A stretch of 64,000 nucleotides of DNA from an uncultured Sphingomonas sp. (GCF_936927845.1 NZ_CAKZHV010000002.1:23200-87199); one strand, 5' to 3'; shown: positions 1 through 9,870, numbered from the stretch's first letter. Numbers and translations: made by a program. The notes: generated by a model not told the origin, from the sequence alone.

Positions 1-147
1 TACCGTCCTGCAGTGATCGAGGCGCAGAACCCGATTTCCGAGGAGACGGTCTACCCAGCAGTTGGTGGCGCGCCGTCAACGGTGGTCGGCTGGGTTACCA
101 GCATCGGCTTCATCGGCTTCGCTCTCTTCATGATTTTCGGTCACTGA
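1..147 (+). CDS. C-terminal fragment of an unknown protein with a terminal membrane segment
   Basis: An open frame enters from the left edge and ends at a TGA at 145-147. The 48 visible residues finish with a hydrophobic stretch (VVGWVTSIGFIGFALFMIFG) followed by a single His, so the protein probably ends in a membrane anchor. It converges with traG, whose stop is ten bases away. The body of the gene is outside the window, so I cannot name it. A transfer-related membrane protein is only a guess from position. Confidence 0.55.
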   Translation, partial: YRPAVIEAQNPISEETVYPAVGGAPSTVVGWVTSIGFIGFALFMIFGH

Positions 148-166
148 GGGAGTTCATCACTCCCTC
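146..166. terminator. Hairpin between the convergent gene ends
   Basis: A perfect inverted repeat, GAGGGAG (146-152) and CTCCCTC (160-166) around a 7-nt loop, sits exactly between the stop of the left-edge gene and the stop of traG. It could end transcription from both sides. There is no T-run on either side, so it is not a textbook intrinsic terminator. Confidence 0.4.
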
Positions 167-3042
167 GGACCGCGATGCTCTGCGTGCCAGTTCGTATTCG
201 TTCTAGTCCGCTGATCGTCATGTAGCTGCTGGGCGCCAAGAACCGCGCCTTGATAATTTGCATCTTGGCTGGCAGCTTCATCCCTGACTACTCCCGCGCC
301 CTCCGCAATCTCGGCGCGACGGGCGGCGCGGGCGGGTTGCTCACCAGCACGTCCGCCATGCCCGGATACATGCCGGCCGACCCCACCGCTGAGATCCCCC
401 ACTGTTACCGGCTTCGGAGCGGTGACGCTGACGATGTCCGGCTCTACCAGCCGCGGAGCAGCGAGCTCACGTGGCTGATCGATGAAGTCGCGCATGGCCG
501 ACCGCACGATGGTGTCACGTGCCTCGCGCTGATCGGAGGTCAGATTGGTTCGGTAGATGTCCGGGGCATTCAAGGCAGACATTGAGCCATGCTGCAGCTC
601 GAAATAGCGCGATGCGACGTACTGGCTCATGTCTTCGTTAAGCGTGTAACCGTGCGTCTCTGCATAGTTGGCGGCCTCCTCGAGACGCCGACCACGCTCA
701 TCCAGCTTCGCCGCCTCACGGTTGATCCGCTCTGAGTATTCTTTGAAGCTCTCAGAGGTGGTGGTGTCACCCGAGAAGGTTTCGTTGCGGTAGAAGCTCC
801 CGTCACGACGATAGGTTTCATCGGTCACTTGGACGTCACGCCCATTACCGTGCGCGCCATGCACACCGGCCGTGCGTGTCACATCATCCTGGTCGGAACG
901 GGTGTTGGACGTATCGTTCGTGTACTGCGTGCCGTCTGTCATGCTGTAGCCGTAGCCACCCTTGATCCCGGCCTGTGCCGGTGACGACGAGCCACGCCCT
1001 TCTGGCTGCTGGCCGCCCTGACCTGGCTGCTGGTTCGCTCCCTGCTGTTGGTTCGGGCCGCCTCGCGAGGCACCCCTCCGGCCACCCCCCAAAGCGGGAA
1101 GGGACAAGCCGCCCTCCAAGTTCCAACGGCTCGACTCAACAGCCGCGTAGTTGTCGGCTTGTCCCTCGGACGATCGGACACCTTGACCGATGCGGCGACT
1201 TTGGTCGGTGCCATTGTTCACGACCGTGCCATTACGATCATATTGCATGACGGCTGAGCCCGCACCGGTGCCCGAGGAGCCTTCGCCACCGAAAGCCGCT
1301 CGAGTTCCCGATGAATGGGAATGCGAGTTACGGTGCCCGGCGCCCCAGGTCTCGCCAACCGAATTGCGCAGCTGGTCGGCCTGGTTGTGATAGGCCGCGG
1401 CCGACTGGCGCATCTCCGAAACGGCACCCTCGGTCACTGAGAACTTCTGCGGCAAATTACTGATCGAGCCGGTAGTGTTGTAGACCATCGCGCCGTTCGC
1501 CATGAACCCGGTGCTCGAGCCGTCGTCGTTGATGAAGGACTGGCGGGCGAAGCCGCCCGTAATCTGCGGCGCGGTGTCCCATTTGTTCGCCTGAACCATC
1601 CCGGAGGTGAGGTTCTGGAACGACGTGTTACCGTAGGAATAGTTGCCCGTTGTGCGCTCGGTCGCCGCCTGCTCCGCCGCGTTCTGCGCCGGCATCAGCA
1701 TCGATGTGGCCTGGCCCGCGATGGCCATAGCGCCCTTTGCCATTCCAGCCGCGAGGAAGGGCACACTCATCATGAGGAACCCAGCGAGCGTCGAGATATC
1801 GACGTTCACACTGTCGATACCGTCACTGACCAGCAGGGTTGGGCCGTTGGGCGCGATTGCATGGTAGGCGCTCGCCGCACGGCTCATGACAAACATGTGC
1901 AGGATAACGTACAGCGGTCCCCAGGACGCGAGATAGAAGAACCCGACTGCGTAACCCTTCAGCGTCGAAACCCCAGTTCGCGGAAAGAGGAAGAGCGGGA
2001 AGAGGACCGGGAACATTGCATAGAAAACAACGGTGAGGACGATGCCGAGCAAGGGAACCCAGGTCATCGCCTGCTGAGCGATCGAGGTGTAGGTGTTCTT
2101 GGCCTGCGCGTCCGCCCGCTGCGAGGCGTAAGCGTCCCATCCCGCGTCGGAGAAGCTCTCGCGGGCCGCTAGGAAGGCGTCGATCGTCGAGACCTGCTTG
2201 AGATAGGTGTAGGGATCCGTCGCCGAGCCGTGCATGTGGCCCGCCACGATCGGGAGGTCATCCTTCAGCTTTTGCGCCGCGACAGTGTCGATCAGCTTGG
2301 GGTAGGTGCTCTTCGAGAAGGGCAGAATGTCCTTCTCAATCTGAGCGTTGAATTGGGAGTCGAGACGGCTGTACGCCTCGTTGCACGGGATAATCGATGC
2401 TTCGGTCGTACCTGGACCGGTCGAGGTGATCCAACGCTGGCTGCGCGCCGGACTCCCCGGCCCGATTGCCGCCCAAACGTTGGTCGACCGGGTCAGGTCG
2501 TCCATCGACTTGAAACCGAGCAGCACGTCGTAAAAGGTGCATTGCTTCAGCTGCTCGTCGAGATTGGCGCGGAACACGGCGTCTGTGATCTGGAAGGTTC
2601 GAGCCTTCTCAAGCAGACGTGCGCCGTAGATCATGCCGTTGTTCGACAGAGACACTGCGTTCGGCATGACGAACACAGTTTCTGCCGTGCGGGTCATCCA
2701 GTCGCCAATCTGGCTGGTGAACGACGCCATCACGCCGAGCCCCAGTGGGACATTGTCGACGGCCGCTGGCGCCAGACCCGGATCGATCCGGTCGGTGACC
2801 TTCACCGTCACGGTAGGAACCATCAGCATCATGTAGATGAGCGTCGACTGGATGAACCAGTTCATCCACGCCCGCCAATCGAGGTTGAACGCGACCACGC
2901 ATAGCGAATAGGCCAAGCCCATCACCATCACGACCTGCAGGAGCGAGCGGTAACCACCGCCCCCGCACCACGCCGCAACCGCGTTGAAGACGTTGACGAG
3001 GTACTCGCCTCCGCCAATCGTGAAGACCTCGAGCGTGGGCAT
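157..3042 (-). CDS. traG: TraG, F-type pilus assembly and mating-pair stabilisation protein
   Basis: The protein is 961 residues, close to F-plasmid TraG (938). The N-terminal half has at least five hydrophobic segments: two near residues 25-80, three between about 340 and 470 around PLLGIVLTVVFYAMFPVLFP and GFLMMSVPFLAAGMAKGAMA. The C-terminal half is hydrophilic, Gly/Ser/Gln rich and likely periplasmic. In F, the N-terminal part is needed for pilus assembly and the C-terminal part for mating-pair stabilisation and entry exclusion. I chose the ATG at 3042 because GAGAGGA precedes it; an upstream in-frame extension reads back into traH. It is the last gene of the operon, 17 bp after traH. Confidence 0.9.
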   Translation of the reverse strand: MPTLEVFTIGGGEYLVNVFNAVAAWCGGGGYRSLLQVVMVMGLAYSLCVVAFNLDWRAWMNWFIQSTLIYMMLMVPTVTVKVTDRIDPGLAPAAVDNVPLGLGVMASFTSQIGDWMTRTAETVFVMPNAVSLSNNGMIYGARLLEKARTFQITDAVFRANLDEQLKQCTFYDVLLGFKSMDDLTRSTNVWAAIGPGSPARSQRWITSTGPGTTEASIIPCNEAYSRLDSQFNAQIEKDILPFSKSTYPKLIDTVAAQKLKDDLPIVAGHMHGSATDPYTYLKQVSTIDAFLAARESFSDAGWDAYASQRADAQAKNTYTSIAQQAMTWVPLLGIVLTVVFYAMFPVLFPLFLFPRTGVSTLKGYAVGFFYLASWGPLYVILHMFVMSRAASAYHAIAPNGPTLLVSDGIDSVNVDISTLAGFLMMSVPFLAAGMAKGAMAIAGQATSMLMPAQNAAEQAATERTTGNYSYGNTSFQNLTSGMVQANKWDTAPQITGGFARQSFINDDGSSTGFMANGAMVYNTTGSISNLPQKFSVTEGAVSEMRQSAAAYHNQADQLRNSVGETWGAGHRNSHSHSSGTRAAFGGEGSSGTGAGSAVMQYDRNGTVVNNGTDQSRRIGQGVRSSEGQADNYAAVESSRWNLEGGLSLPALGGGRRGASRGGPNQQQGANQQPGQGGQQPEGRGSSSPAQAGIKGGYGYSMTDGTQYTNDTSNTRSDQDDVTRTAGVHGAHGNGRDVQVTDETYRRDGSFYRNETFSGDTTTSESFKEYSERINREAAKLDERGRRLEEAANYAETHGYTLNEDMSQYVASRYFELQHGSMSALNAPDIYRTNLTSDQREARDTIVRSAMRDFIDQPRELAAPRLVEPDIVSVTAPKPVTVGDLSGGVGRHVSGHGGRAGEQPARAARRAEIAEGAGVVRDEAASQDANYQGAVLGAQQLHDDQRTRTNTNWHAEHRGPRE

Positions 3043-3059
3043 CGTACCCGTCCTCTCTT

Positions 3060-4499
3060 TTACCGGAGGCCCTGAGCCGACAGGCCACGGCCGAACCGGA
3101 GCGAGGCGGTCATCTGGGGGCTCATGTTGTTCTTGAGCGTGGCCTCGAGCATCTGCGTGCGCTCGATCACACGATAGGTGTCGTTCAGGTTGGCGCTCAT
3201 CTGTTGGCTCTTGCGAGCCAGCTCCGTTTTCACGCTGTCGACCTGGGACCGCCAAGTCTTGAACTCGTCCATGTTGACGAACACGGCTCCACTCTGCGCA
3301 CGCGAGATGACGTCAAGCATGCGGTCGATCTGGGCCATCAGCATGTCGATAGCGACGATCTCGGACAGGCTCGCCCGGTCGGCCGGCGACATGCCGAAAT
3401 GGGCTGCCTCATCGACCACCAAGATCTTATAAAGCGGAATGCTGGTCATCCCGAGGAGGCTGATCTCCTCGCCCGACAGAGCGGTGTTCGTCCGGATCTT
3501 GCCGCTCATGCTGTCGAGCATCTTCACCACGCGCGTGCGGAAGGCCTGGTCGGCCGTTACGCTCAGATCCTTGGTGGTTGGATTGAGACATCCCTTCTCA
3601 TCCGAAGTGTCACACTGAAGGACTTTGGTGGGCGCGGTCGAGGAGCCATCGAGCAGCGTCTGGTACATGTCCCAGCTGGCGGGCGCTATGAAGTGGAAAC
3701 CACCCATGCTGTCCGCCTTCTTCGTCGAATCGTAGATGATGGTGCCGACCATCGTCATGAGAAACTCGGCGTATTCCGTTGAGGGCTTGGTCGCGCTTTT
3801 CGACATGAGCGCATACCAAGTGTAGTTCTTGCTTTGGACGAGCTCGGCCGCGTCGCCGGCTTTCGCAATCGTGTCCTCACGCTCGCCCTTGTTGGTGCAG
3901 CCATGCCGCGCCGCAGCCGCGTCCGAGAAGAACCCCTTGGCACCGCCGACCTGCTGACAGATGGTCGAGCTTGCACCGTCCATCGCCGGCCAAATCGAGC
4001 CGATCGCCTGCTGCGCGGCTTCGCAGCTCGACATGTTGAAGGCGTTGAGCTGCTGAACCCGCTGGCTCATGTCCTTCATCACCCCGCCGATCTGCGCGGA
4101 GATGCTGTCGATCGCGAGCTGGAAGGCGAAGCCGATCGCGTTGTTGGCGGTCGTCTTCAGCATGGCCACCATCTCATCGGCATTGATAAAGCTGAAGCTG
4201 CCGGCGAACAGATCGATGCCGCCGCACCCAGCGCGCGCGCTTGGCAATGCTAGGTTGACCGGGTTGACCGTCTTGGACGGGAACCGGCTCCACAGGCTTC
4301 CGCCGGAGTAGTAGCCCGCAGCCTGACCGTTGAAAGCGGTGGGCCCGGTGACATTCGCCGAAGCACCTGCCGAATTGAAGTAGCTGTTCATCTCGGAGCC
4401 GACGTCCGCCATCGCTGGCGTGACGACCAGGCCACCAAGCGCCAAGATCATCGTGAGCTGCGCGAAGACGGCCGCGCAAAACCGAAGCAGCGGGCGCAT
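3060..4499 (-). CDS. traH: TraH, F-type pilus assembly protein
   Basis: The product is 479 residues (F TraH 458) with an N-terminal signal peptide ending near AMA-DV at about residue 32. It is predicted to be periplasmic or outer-membrane associated and, by homology, works with TraF, TraW, TraU and TrbC in pilus extension and retraction. Family-typical stretches include the N-terminal GCGGIDLFAGSFSFIN segment and a C-terminal coiled-coil-like region (about 400-460). Its ATG overlaps the traF stop (ATGA), so the two are translationally coupled. Confidence 0.9.
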   Translation of the reverse strand: MRPLLRFCAAVFAQLTMILALGGLVVTPAMADVGSEMNSYFNSAGASANVTGPTAFNGQAAGYYSGGSLWSRFPSKTVNPVNLALPSARAGCGGIDLFAGSFSFINADEMVAMLKTTANNAIGFAFQLAIDSISAQIGGVMKDMSQRVQQLNAFNMSSCEAAQQAIGSIWPAMDGASSTICQQVGGAKGFFSDAAAARHGCTNKGEREDTIAKAGDAAELVQSKNYTWYALMSKSATKPSTEYAEFLMTMVGTIIYDSTKKADSMGGFHFIAPASWDMYQTLLDGSSTAPTKVLQCDTSDEKGCLNPTTKDLSVTADQAFRTRVVKMLDSMSGKIRTNTALSGEEISLLGMTSIPLYKILVVDEAAHFGMSPADRASLSEIVAIDMLMAQIDRMLDVISRAQSGAVFVNMDEFKTWRSQVDSVKTELARKSQQMSANLNDTYRVIERTQMLEATLKNNMSPQMTASLRFGRGLSAQGLR

Positions 4500-5371
4500 C
4501 AGAAGTCACTCCCGGGTTCGACGCTGGTCAGGGTGAAAATACGGTCCATGACTTCGTCCGCGGCCATGACGCCGTAGCCGATCGGCATTGGCCGCTTGGT
4601 CTGCGTGTCGAACAGCACCAGCGCGGGCACCTGCTGGCCTTGCATCCCCATCGCACGGTACTGGCCCGTATCGACGGTGAAGTTCGGGAACGCCTTGCTG
4701 GGGCCGCCATCGAGCGACACCGCCATGACAGTCAGGCCGAAGCGATCCGACACGCTGCGCATGATCGGCCCGAACACCTCGCAGGCGGCGCAGGCGGACG
4801 AGTAGAAGTAGAAGACGCCGTAGCGTTTCGAGATCGACGAGAGGACCCGGTTCTTGTCGGCCGTGCGGCTATCCAGCCAGGTCCGCTTTCCAAGCTGGTT
4901 GACGGGGCGCTGCAGCGTGTAGTCGAGTTCGGGATTTTGCCAGATGGTCCGGCGCCACATGTCGGCGAACGACGATGCGCGGTTCAACTGCTCGCGCTGG
5001 TACGAGATGTAGGCCGAGATGTTCTCGGTGGTCGGCTCGAGGATCGCGCGGGCCTTCATTTCCTCGAGCTGCTTAGAGATCGCCGCCAAGCGTTCGGAGG
5101 AGGACTGCGCCGGCTGCTCGGCCCTCTGCTGAGACGGCTTCGCCTTCGGCTTCTCGCAATAGAACCACTCCCCGAGCCGGCGCTCGCGGCAGTAAAAGTC
5201 ATCGCCCGCCTGTTCAGCCAACTGCGACGGTTCGGCTTCAGGCGCCGCCTGGTCGCTCTCCGGCGCGTCCGCGCGCGAGACAGAGTCGACGAGTTGAGCA
5301 TTGGCGGCTGTCGACGGCATGCCAGACGCCGCGAGCGACAGGATCAAGGCGAGGGTCAGCGGCGCGCGCAT
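4499..5371 (-). CDS. traF: TraF, F-type thioredoxin-like periplasmic pilus assembly protein
   Basis: The 290-residue protein has a signal peptide (cleavage near ANA-Q at 25) and an acidic/Gln-rich linker. A thioredoxin-like fold in the C-terminal half contains C194-A-A-C197. F TraF itself lacks this pair, but many relatives keep it, so a disulphide role is plausible here. The Cys61 and Cys72 pair near YCRERRLGEWFYCEKP is typical of the family. It is coupled to traH by an ATGA overlap and starts one base after the preceding small gene. It should not be confused with the RP4-type TraF peptidase encoded at 10511-11104. Confidence 0.88.
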   Translation of the reverse strand: MRAPLTLALILSLAASGMPSTAANAQLVDSVSRADAPESDQAAPEAEPSQLAEQAGDDFYCRERRLGEWFYCEKPKAKPSQQRAEQPAQSSSERLAAISKQLEEMKARAILEPTTENISAYISYQREQLNRASSFADMWRRTIWQNPELDYTLQRPVNQLGKRTWLDSRTADKNRVLSSISKRYGVFYFYSSACAACEVFGPIMRSVSDRFGLTVMAVSLDGGPSKAFPNFTVDTGQYRAMGMQGQQVPALVLFDTQTKRPMPIGYGVMAADEVMDRIFTLTSVEPGSDF

Positions 5372-5372
5372 G

Positions 5373-5735
5373 TCAGGAGCCTTTCGGTTTCAGGAGGTCG
5401 AGGAGGGAGGGATCCTTGAGCGAGATGAGCCGGATCAGGTCGTACCCGAGGATCCGGTAGAGCATCGCGTAGAGGGTAGTGACCGCGTCCTTGGCGCTCA
5501 CATCCGGCACCAGCAGGTCGCCGGTATGCGCGAGATAGCCGACCCGGCCTAGCCTGCGGATCGCCGGCTCGATGTCGGTCAGCCCCAGGGTCTCACCGAA
5601 CCACTCTCCCAGCGTCGGCAGGAGAAACGGGGCGGGATGCGGGCCGACCCGGCACAATGCCGTCAGGATCGCAAACTCGACAACCGAGAGGTCGGTCAGC
5701 TTGCGTCGCTGGTCGTATCGGACCACGTCAGCCAT
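5373..5735 (-). CDS. Unknown small cytoplasmic protein in the transfer operon
   Basis: The product is 120 residues with no signal peptide or membrane segment. It is rich in short helices and has a winged-helix-like look (TDLSVVEFAILTALCRVG, then IEPAIRRLGRVGYLA). Its ATG overlaps the TAA of traN (TAATG), and it ends one base before traF, so it is translated as part of the operon. I do not recognise the family. A cytoplasmic adaptor or regulator of late tra genes is possible but unproven. Confidence 0.65.
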   Translation of the reverse strand: MADVVRYDQRRKLTDLSVVEFAILTALCRVGPHPAPFLLPTLGEWFGETLGLTDIEPAIRRLGRVGYLAHTGDLLVPDVSAKDAVTTLYAMLYRILGYDLIRLISLKDPSLLDLLKPKGS

Positions 5736-7786
5736 TACGGCTTCGCCGGCTTGTGCGTGTCATAATAGGCTTTGATCCGCTCCTGGATCTGCTTGGACGT
5801 CTCGATCTCGTCGGGGAGCTTCGCCGCGTCCGTGAACTCGGCGTACACCTCCGAGAAATCCATCACGGACAGGTCGAGGTGCGAGAACTCGTCCAGCGTG
5901 AAGCCCTTGCAGGTTTCGCTCTTCGGCTTGCCCCACGGCTTGCCGATCTGAGGGCGGCCCTGCTCCTGCAGGATCCGCGACAGCTTGCTTTCGAAGCAGC
6001 AATAGGCATCCTTCGACGTCACGCAGATGCCGAGTACCTTGTCGGAACAGTAGGACCCGAGCTTATGGCAAAGGCCCTTGTCGTCCTTTTCATCGAGTTG
6101 CTTCTCGGCCGAGCTGCAGAGCCACGGCGTTAGCAGCGGCACGCCCTTGCCCGAGCAGCAGTTCGATGCGCCGAAGATCTTCTTGTTGCAGGTCTCGCGG
6201 GTGCCCGAGAACAGCGTCAGCGTGTCTGGGTTGAACTCCGCGTTGGCCTGACCGAGGACGTGCAGCCCAACCACGGCATCCTTGAACTCCGTCGACGCCT
6301 CCCGCTCGATTGGCTCGCAATCGCCATTGATGCAGTAGACGTCATCGCCGCAGATGTACTTCTCGGTTCCGTCGCTCGGCTTAGCCGGCAGCGGGCACTT
6401 GTAGACCTTGGTCGACACCTTGCAGGGGCCGTCCTGCGGATCGTCCAGGCACTCGTCGCGGACGTAAGTGCATTTGCCGTTGTTCTCGAGGTCCGAGCAG
6501 TCCGAGGCCTGGGTGATCCGCTGGCAGATGAACGGACGCGACCACGCCCAGCAGCTCTGGGTGACGGCCACGCCGTCGATGATCCGGGTTTCCGGCCCTT
6601 CGGTGCAGACCTCGGGACCTTGCGCCGTGCAGGTCGTGTCAGCGGCCATCGCAGGGCAGGTGCCCTCGTTACGAGTCACGGTGACGCTGTTGGATCCCTC
6701 GGTCTTCAACCAGGAGGTGCCGGTCTTGTAATTCACATGTGCCGGTATCTCACCGGCCGGGATCGCGGCCGAGCAGGAGTAAAGCTGGGCGTTGCCGCGC
6801 ATGCTGCTCAGCCCCTTGCACCACTTGCGGTAGTCTTCGACATTTCCGCCGCCAGCGCCCATTTCGATCTGTGCGTCGCATAGCTGGGTTGCGACCGGTT
6901 CTGCACGGCAGAGGCCCGCGCTGACCTTGGCCTGCATCAACGAGTTCTTGGCAAAGCCATTGCCCTCGTTCTTGTCTGGGGCGCCGTAGTAGAAGTAGCG
7001 CAGCGTGTTGACGACCACCGGGTCCATGTGCCCGGTGCAGCTCGCCGCCGTCTCGACCACCTGCGCGCCCTTGTTGCAGGTTGCCTCATAGTAGTCGGTC
7101 GCGCCCGGGTTCGGCAGCGGCTTGCAGGTTCCGTCCGCCGCTCCGAGGGCCTGACCGGACAGGAAGCTGTTCGGATCCTTTTCGACTTCCTGCGCCCCGG
7201 CGATCTCGCCGGGGGCGAGGGTCACCACCTTGCGCGAGGGGTCCGTGACGGTCCGCCATGCTTCGTTTCCGCCGGCAGCCGACGCGCCAGCGGCACTCAG
7301 CCCGTCCGGATCGTCCGCATAAACGGTCCCGGGCTGGGTCGCTGCGGTGTATCCGGGAATAGTGCTTCCGAGATCGGTGCCCGTCGGGAGCCCCGCGGCG
7401 CTCTGCCGCGCGGGGGTTGCCAGCGCCTTCGCGTCCGCCTTCGCCTTGGCCAGGTCGCCCTTGGGATAGACGAATGGGGTACCCGGGGCCGCCGCGGCCG
7501 CGGCCGAGGGCAACCCGGTGCTTGCCGCCTTGGCACTCGGGATCGCGGAAGGGGAGGCGGTTGTGGTGGTAGCGCTCCGTGCTTGAGGGACGGCGGGCGC
7601 TTGGGGGGCAGAGGTTGGCGTGGGGCTGGGTGCGGCCTGCGGCTCGCTGAAGTAGTTGTAGTCCTTCAGGTCGTAGTAGCCGCCCTGTGATTGTGCCTGC
7701 GATGGTGCTTGCTGTTGCGCATGCAATGCGCCTTGCACTGCGAAGGCGCAGGACAGTACGGCAACAAGGGCGGACCCCCCGCGCAT
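5735..7786 (-). CDS. traN: TraN, cysteine-rich outer-membrane mating-pair stabilisation protein
   Basis: The product has 683 residues with a signal peptide (cleavage near LHA-Q), then a low-complexity Ala/Pro/Ser-rich stretch to about residue 150, then a body with dozens of Cys including CSGKGVPLL- and CCF-type motifs. This matches TraN, which in F contacts the recipient surface and stabilises mating pairs. The Ala/Pro linker is longer than in F TraN (602). It lies one base after trbC and its TAA overlaps the start of the next small gene. The variable recipient-contact region would be within the Cys-rich half. Confidence 0.88.
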   Translation of the reverse strand: MRGGSALVAVLSCAFAVQGALHAQQQAPSQAQSQGGYYDLKDYNYFSEPQAAPSPTPTSAPQAPAVPQARSATTTTASPSAIPSAKAASTGLPSAAAAAAPGTPFVYPKGDLAKAKADAKALATPARQSAAGLPTGTDLGSTIPGYTAATQPGTVYADDPDGLSAAGASAAGGNEAWRTVTDPSRKVVTLAPGEIAGAQEVEKDPNSFLSGQALGAADGTCKPLPNPGATDYYEATCNKGAQVVETAASCTGHMDPVVVNTLRYFYYGAPDKNEGNGFAKNSLMQAKVSAGLCRAEPVATQLCDAQIEMGAGGGNVEDYRKWCKGLSSMRGNAQLYSCSAAIPAGEIPAHVNYKTGTSWLKTEGSNSVTVTRNEGTCPAMAADTTCTAQGPEVCTEGPETRIIDGVAVTQSCWAWSRPFICQRITQASDCSDLENNGKCTYVRDECLDDPQDGPCKVSTKVYKCPLPAKPSDGTEKYICGDDVYCINGDCEPIEREASTEFKDAVVGLHVLGQANAEFNPDTLTLFSGTRETCNKKIFGASNCCSGKGVPLLTPWLCSSAEKQLDEKDDKGLCHKLGSYCSDKVLGICVTSKDAYCCFESKLSRILQEQGRPQIGKPWGKPKSETCKGFTLDEFSHLDLSVMDFSEVYAEFTDAAKLPDEIETSKQIQERIKAYYDTHKPAKP

Positions 7787-7787
7787 A

Positions 7788-8531
7788 TCAGGGCGCCCGA
7801 CCCAGATTGGCGAGCGCGGTCTTTGCCATCAGCGCTCCAGGCCCGTTGTCCTGCGCGAACGTCTCCAGCGCGTACCGGACTGTGACGTTGCCGACCATGC
7901 GATCAAACGGAGGTGGCTCCGAAACGCAGGTCAGGCCATCGCATGGCGTGAAATCGGTCGACGACACGACGTAGGTCGGCACCGCGGTGACGTTGAAGGC
8001 GCGAAAGAGCCGCGGGTCGATCCCGATCGACGCGAACTGCTGCTGCTTGTCGACCACCTTGGAGATCGCGGCGATAAACGCTTTGCCGGAGTTGCCCGGA
8101 AATCCGCGGAACACAACCACGCCGCCAGCGGCTGACGTCTCCGCGATGATCTGCTTCAGAGCCTGCTCGGGCATGGAGGTCGAGACGAACACCATGAATT
8201 GCGGCGCCGTGCCGCGGTTGTCGCGCATGTTCGACGACGCTGCCTGGATCATCTCGTCGAAGTTGACGGCGCCATCCGGTCCCTTTGGCAGGCTTGCCTT
8301 GTCGATCGTGCGGACCTTCTCCAGCGCGACCGACCGAACCGTCTCGGCGTCCTGCCTGAAGGCGTCACCGCGCCGCTGGACTTCGGCCGACAACGCCCGG
8401 GCGTCGCCCTCGATGGCGGCCGAGCGCGCGCGGATCGCGTCGAGGTTCAGGCCGTCCACAGTCTGCGCCAGCACGGCGCACCCGGTGCCGAGGGTGGCAA
8501 GAGCGGCTGCGGAAAGGAGGAGCTTGCGCAT
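7788..8531 (-). CDS. trbC: TrbC, F-type pilus assembly protein
   Basis: The 247-residue protein has a signal peptide (cleavage near VLA-Q) and the type-F TrbC core around FMVFVSTSMPEQALKQIIAE, VVFRGFPGN and NVTAVPTYVV, a thioredoxin-related fold without a CXXC. In F, TrbC acts in the periplasm with TraW. I chose the ATG at 8531, which has GAGGT upstream. A GTG at 8543 would add four residues and overlap the traU stop. The next gene, traN, begins one base after its stop. Confidence 0.85.
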   Translation of the reverse strand: MRKLLLSAAALATLGTGCAVLAQTVDGLNLDAIRARSAAIEGDARALSAEVQRRGDAFRQDAETVRSVALEKVRTIDKASLPKGPDGAVNFDEMIQAASSNMRDNRGTAPQFMVFVSTSMPEQALKQIIAETSAAGGVVVFRGFPGNSGKAFIAAISKVVDKQQQFASIGIDPRLFRAFNVTAVPTYVVSSTDFTPCDGLTCVSEPPPFDRMVGNVTVRYALETFAQDNGPGALMAKTALANLGRAP

Positions 8532-8539
8532 GGTCGACC

Positions 8540-9553
8540 TCACAGCATGCAGCAGTTGCGCTTGCGCCAGAGCAGGTAGCCGAAGTCCTCGCCCCCGACC
8601 GGGTAGGCGCGGCCGGCGTCGGGCGGCAGCGTGGAGGCACCGATCGGGGAACAGGCATATTTGCCGTTCACCGTCGGTGTCGGGTTGGTCATCTGGATGC
8701 GATACTGAGACTTCCTCAGGATCGGCATGATGTACTTGTTGCAGAGCGCCTTGGATCCAGCGGTGCCCCAGGCGAGGCCCTGACGGTGCATCTTGAACAG
8801 GAGGCGTTCGGCCGCGAGGCGGGACGACTGCACCGGAGAGTTATGGGCCGCGACGTTGCCGTTCATCGGGAACATCGAACCGTTGCACCCGTCGCACCAG
8901 AACATTTCGTCGATCGGCAGCTTCGCGGTCGCCGCGGCGCAGTCGCCCGCGCACGCGGCGACGGCGATCGGATTGTTGAAGAGGGCAACCTCCGGGTTGA
9001 TCACCGTGGTCAAGACGTCGTCGTTCCAGAGCGGATCGATCTCGGTCATGTAGGCGATGTCGAACGAGGTCTGTTCGAAGCAGGCGAAGTCCGTCAGGAT
9101 CTCCATCCAGTAGAGCAGCGGATAGACGTAATAGTGGGCCTGCCAATTGGCGCTTGCCTGGGTTGCACCGCCCCTGATGAGCGGTCCCGTGTATTGGCCC
9201 TGCCCGATGTCGAGCCCCGGGTTGAGACGGAGGCCTCCGAGGTTCGGGAAGCACCAGGGCTTGGTCGTGACGTCCACCATGCGGGCCGGCTCCCAAAAGC
9301 CGATCGCGATCCCGATGCGCGGCACCGGCGAACCGCAGGCGCAGACGGGCAGGGCGGGGTTCTTGGTATCGGGGCGGCTCCCCGGCCAAATCGGAAGCCC
9401 GCCCACCGACAGTGGAAACAGGCATGACCAGCAGATGTCCGTGATGGGATTCACGAACTTGCCGGTGCAATTCGATGGGACCGCAGCGGCGGGTGACGGG
9501 AGCGCCGCCAGCGCGATCACGAAGCCGATCAGGGCGAGGAGCCGGCGGATCAT
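8540..9553 (-). CDS. traU: TraU, F-type conjugal transfer protein
   Basis: The product is 337 residues, near the F TraU length (330), with a signal peptide cleaved around AAA-V at about 25. Conserved family features are the N-terminal NPITDICWSCLFP, the CACG segment, and many Cys that would be oxidised in the periplasm. TraU is needed for DNA transfer more than for pilus formation. It overlaps the preceding small membrane gene by ATGA. Confidence 0.9.
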   Translation of the reverse strand: MIRRLLALIGFVIALAALPSPAAAVPSNCTGKFVNPITDICWSCLFPLSVGGLPIWPGSRPDTKNPALPVCACGSPVPRIGIAIGFWEPARMVDVTTKPWCFPNLGGLRLNPGLDIGQGQYTGPLIRGGATQASANWQAHYYVYPLLYWMEILTDFACFEQTSFDIAYMTEIDPLWNDDVLTTVINPEVALFNNPIAVAACAGDCAAATAKLPIDEMFWCDGCNGSMFPMNGNVAAHNSPVQSSRLAAERLLFKMHRQGLAWGTAGSKALCNKYIMPILRKSQYRIQMTNPTPTVNGKYACSPIGASTLPPDAGRAYPVGGEDFGYLLWRKRNCCML

Positions 9554-9870
9554 AGCGCGGCTTCCGGAGCGTCGGCGTCACCGCCTGCGTCGAGCTCGCC
9601 GCGCTCCCGCACAAGGTGGTCGAGATAGGCGCCGTCCGCCCGGTTTTTGCGGAACACATAGACAGGGATCAGCACGGCCAGCGCAAGGAGAAGCCCGGCG
9701 ATAGCACCTCCCGCACCCGCGCCGATCTGCGCCCGCATCGGCTTCAGGAGGAGGATCGACAGCGCCAGCGCGACCGCGATCGACAGCACCGCCATGCGGA
9801 GCGTGCGCAACCCTGCCGTCTCGGGGGCTGCCATCGGCGTCTTCAGGAAGTCGAGCCAGAACGTGTTCAC
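9550..9870 (-). CDS. Small inner-membrane protein of the transfer operon, unknown
   Basis: The 106-residue product has two hydrophobic segments: one around LRMAVLSIAVALALSILLLK and a second Gly/Ala/Leu-rich one ending in LIPVYVF, followed by a charged, acidic tail. It overlaps traW at its start and traU at its end by ATGA-type junctions, so it is certainly co-translated. No F tra counterpart is obvious. It may be a lineage-specific assembly factor. Confidence 0.7.
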   Translation of the reverse strand: MNTFWLDFLKTPMAAPETAGLRTLRMAVLSIAVALALSILLLKPMRAQIGAGAGGAIAGLLLALAVLIPVYVFRKNRADGAYLDHLVRERGELDAGGDADAPEAAL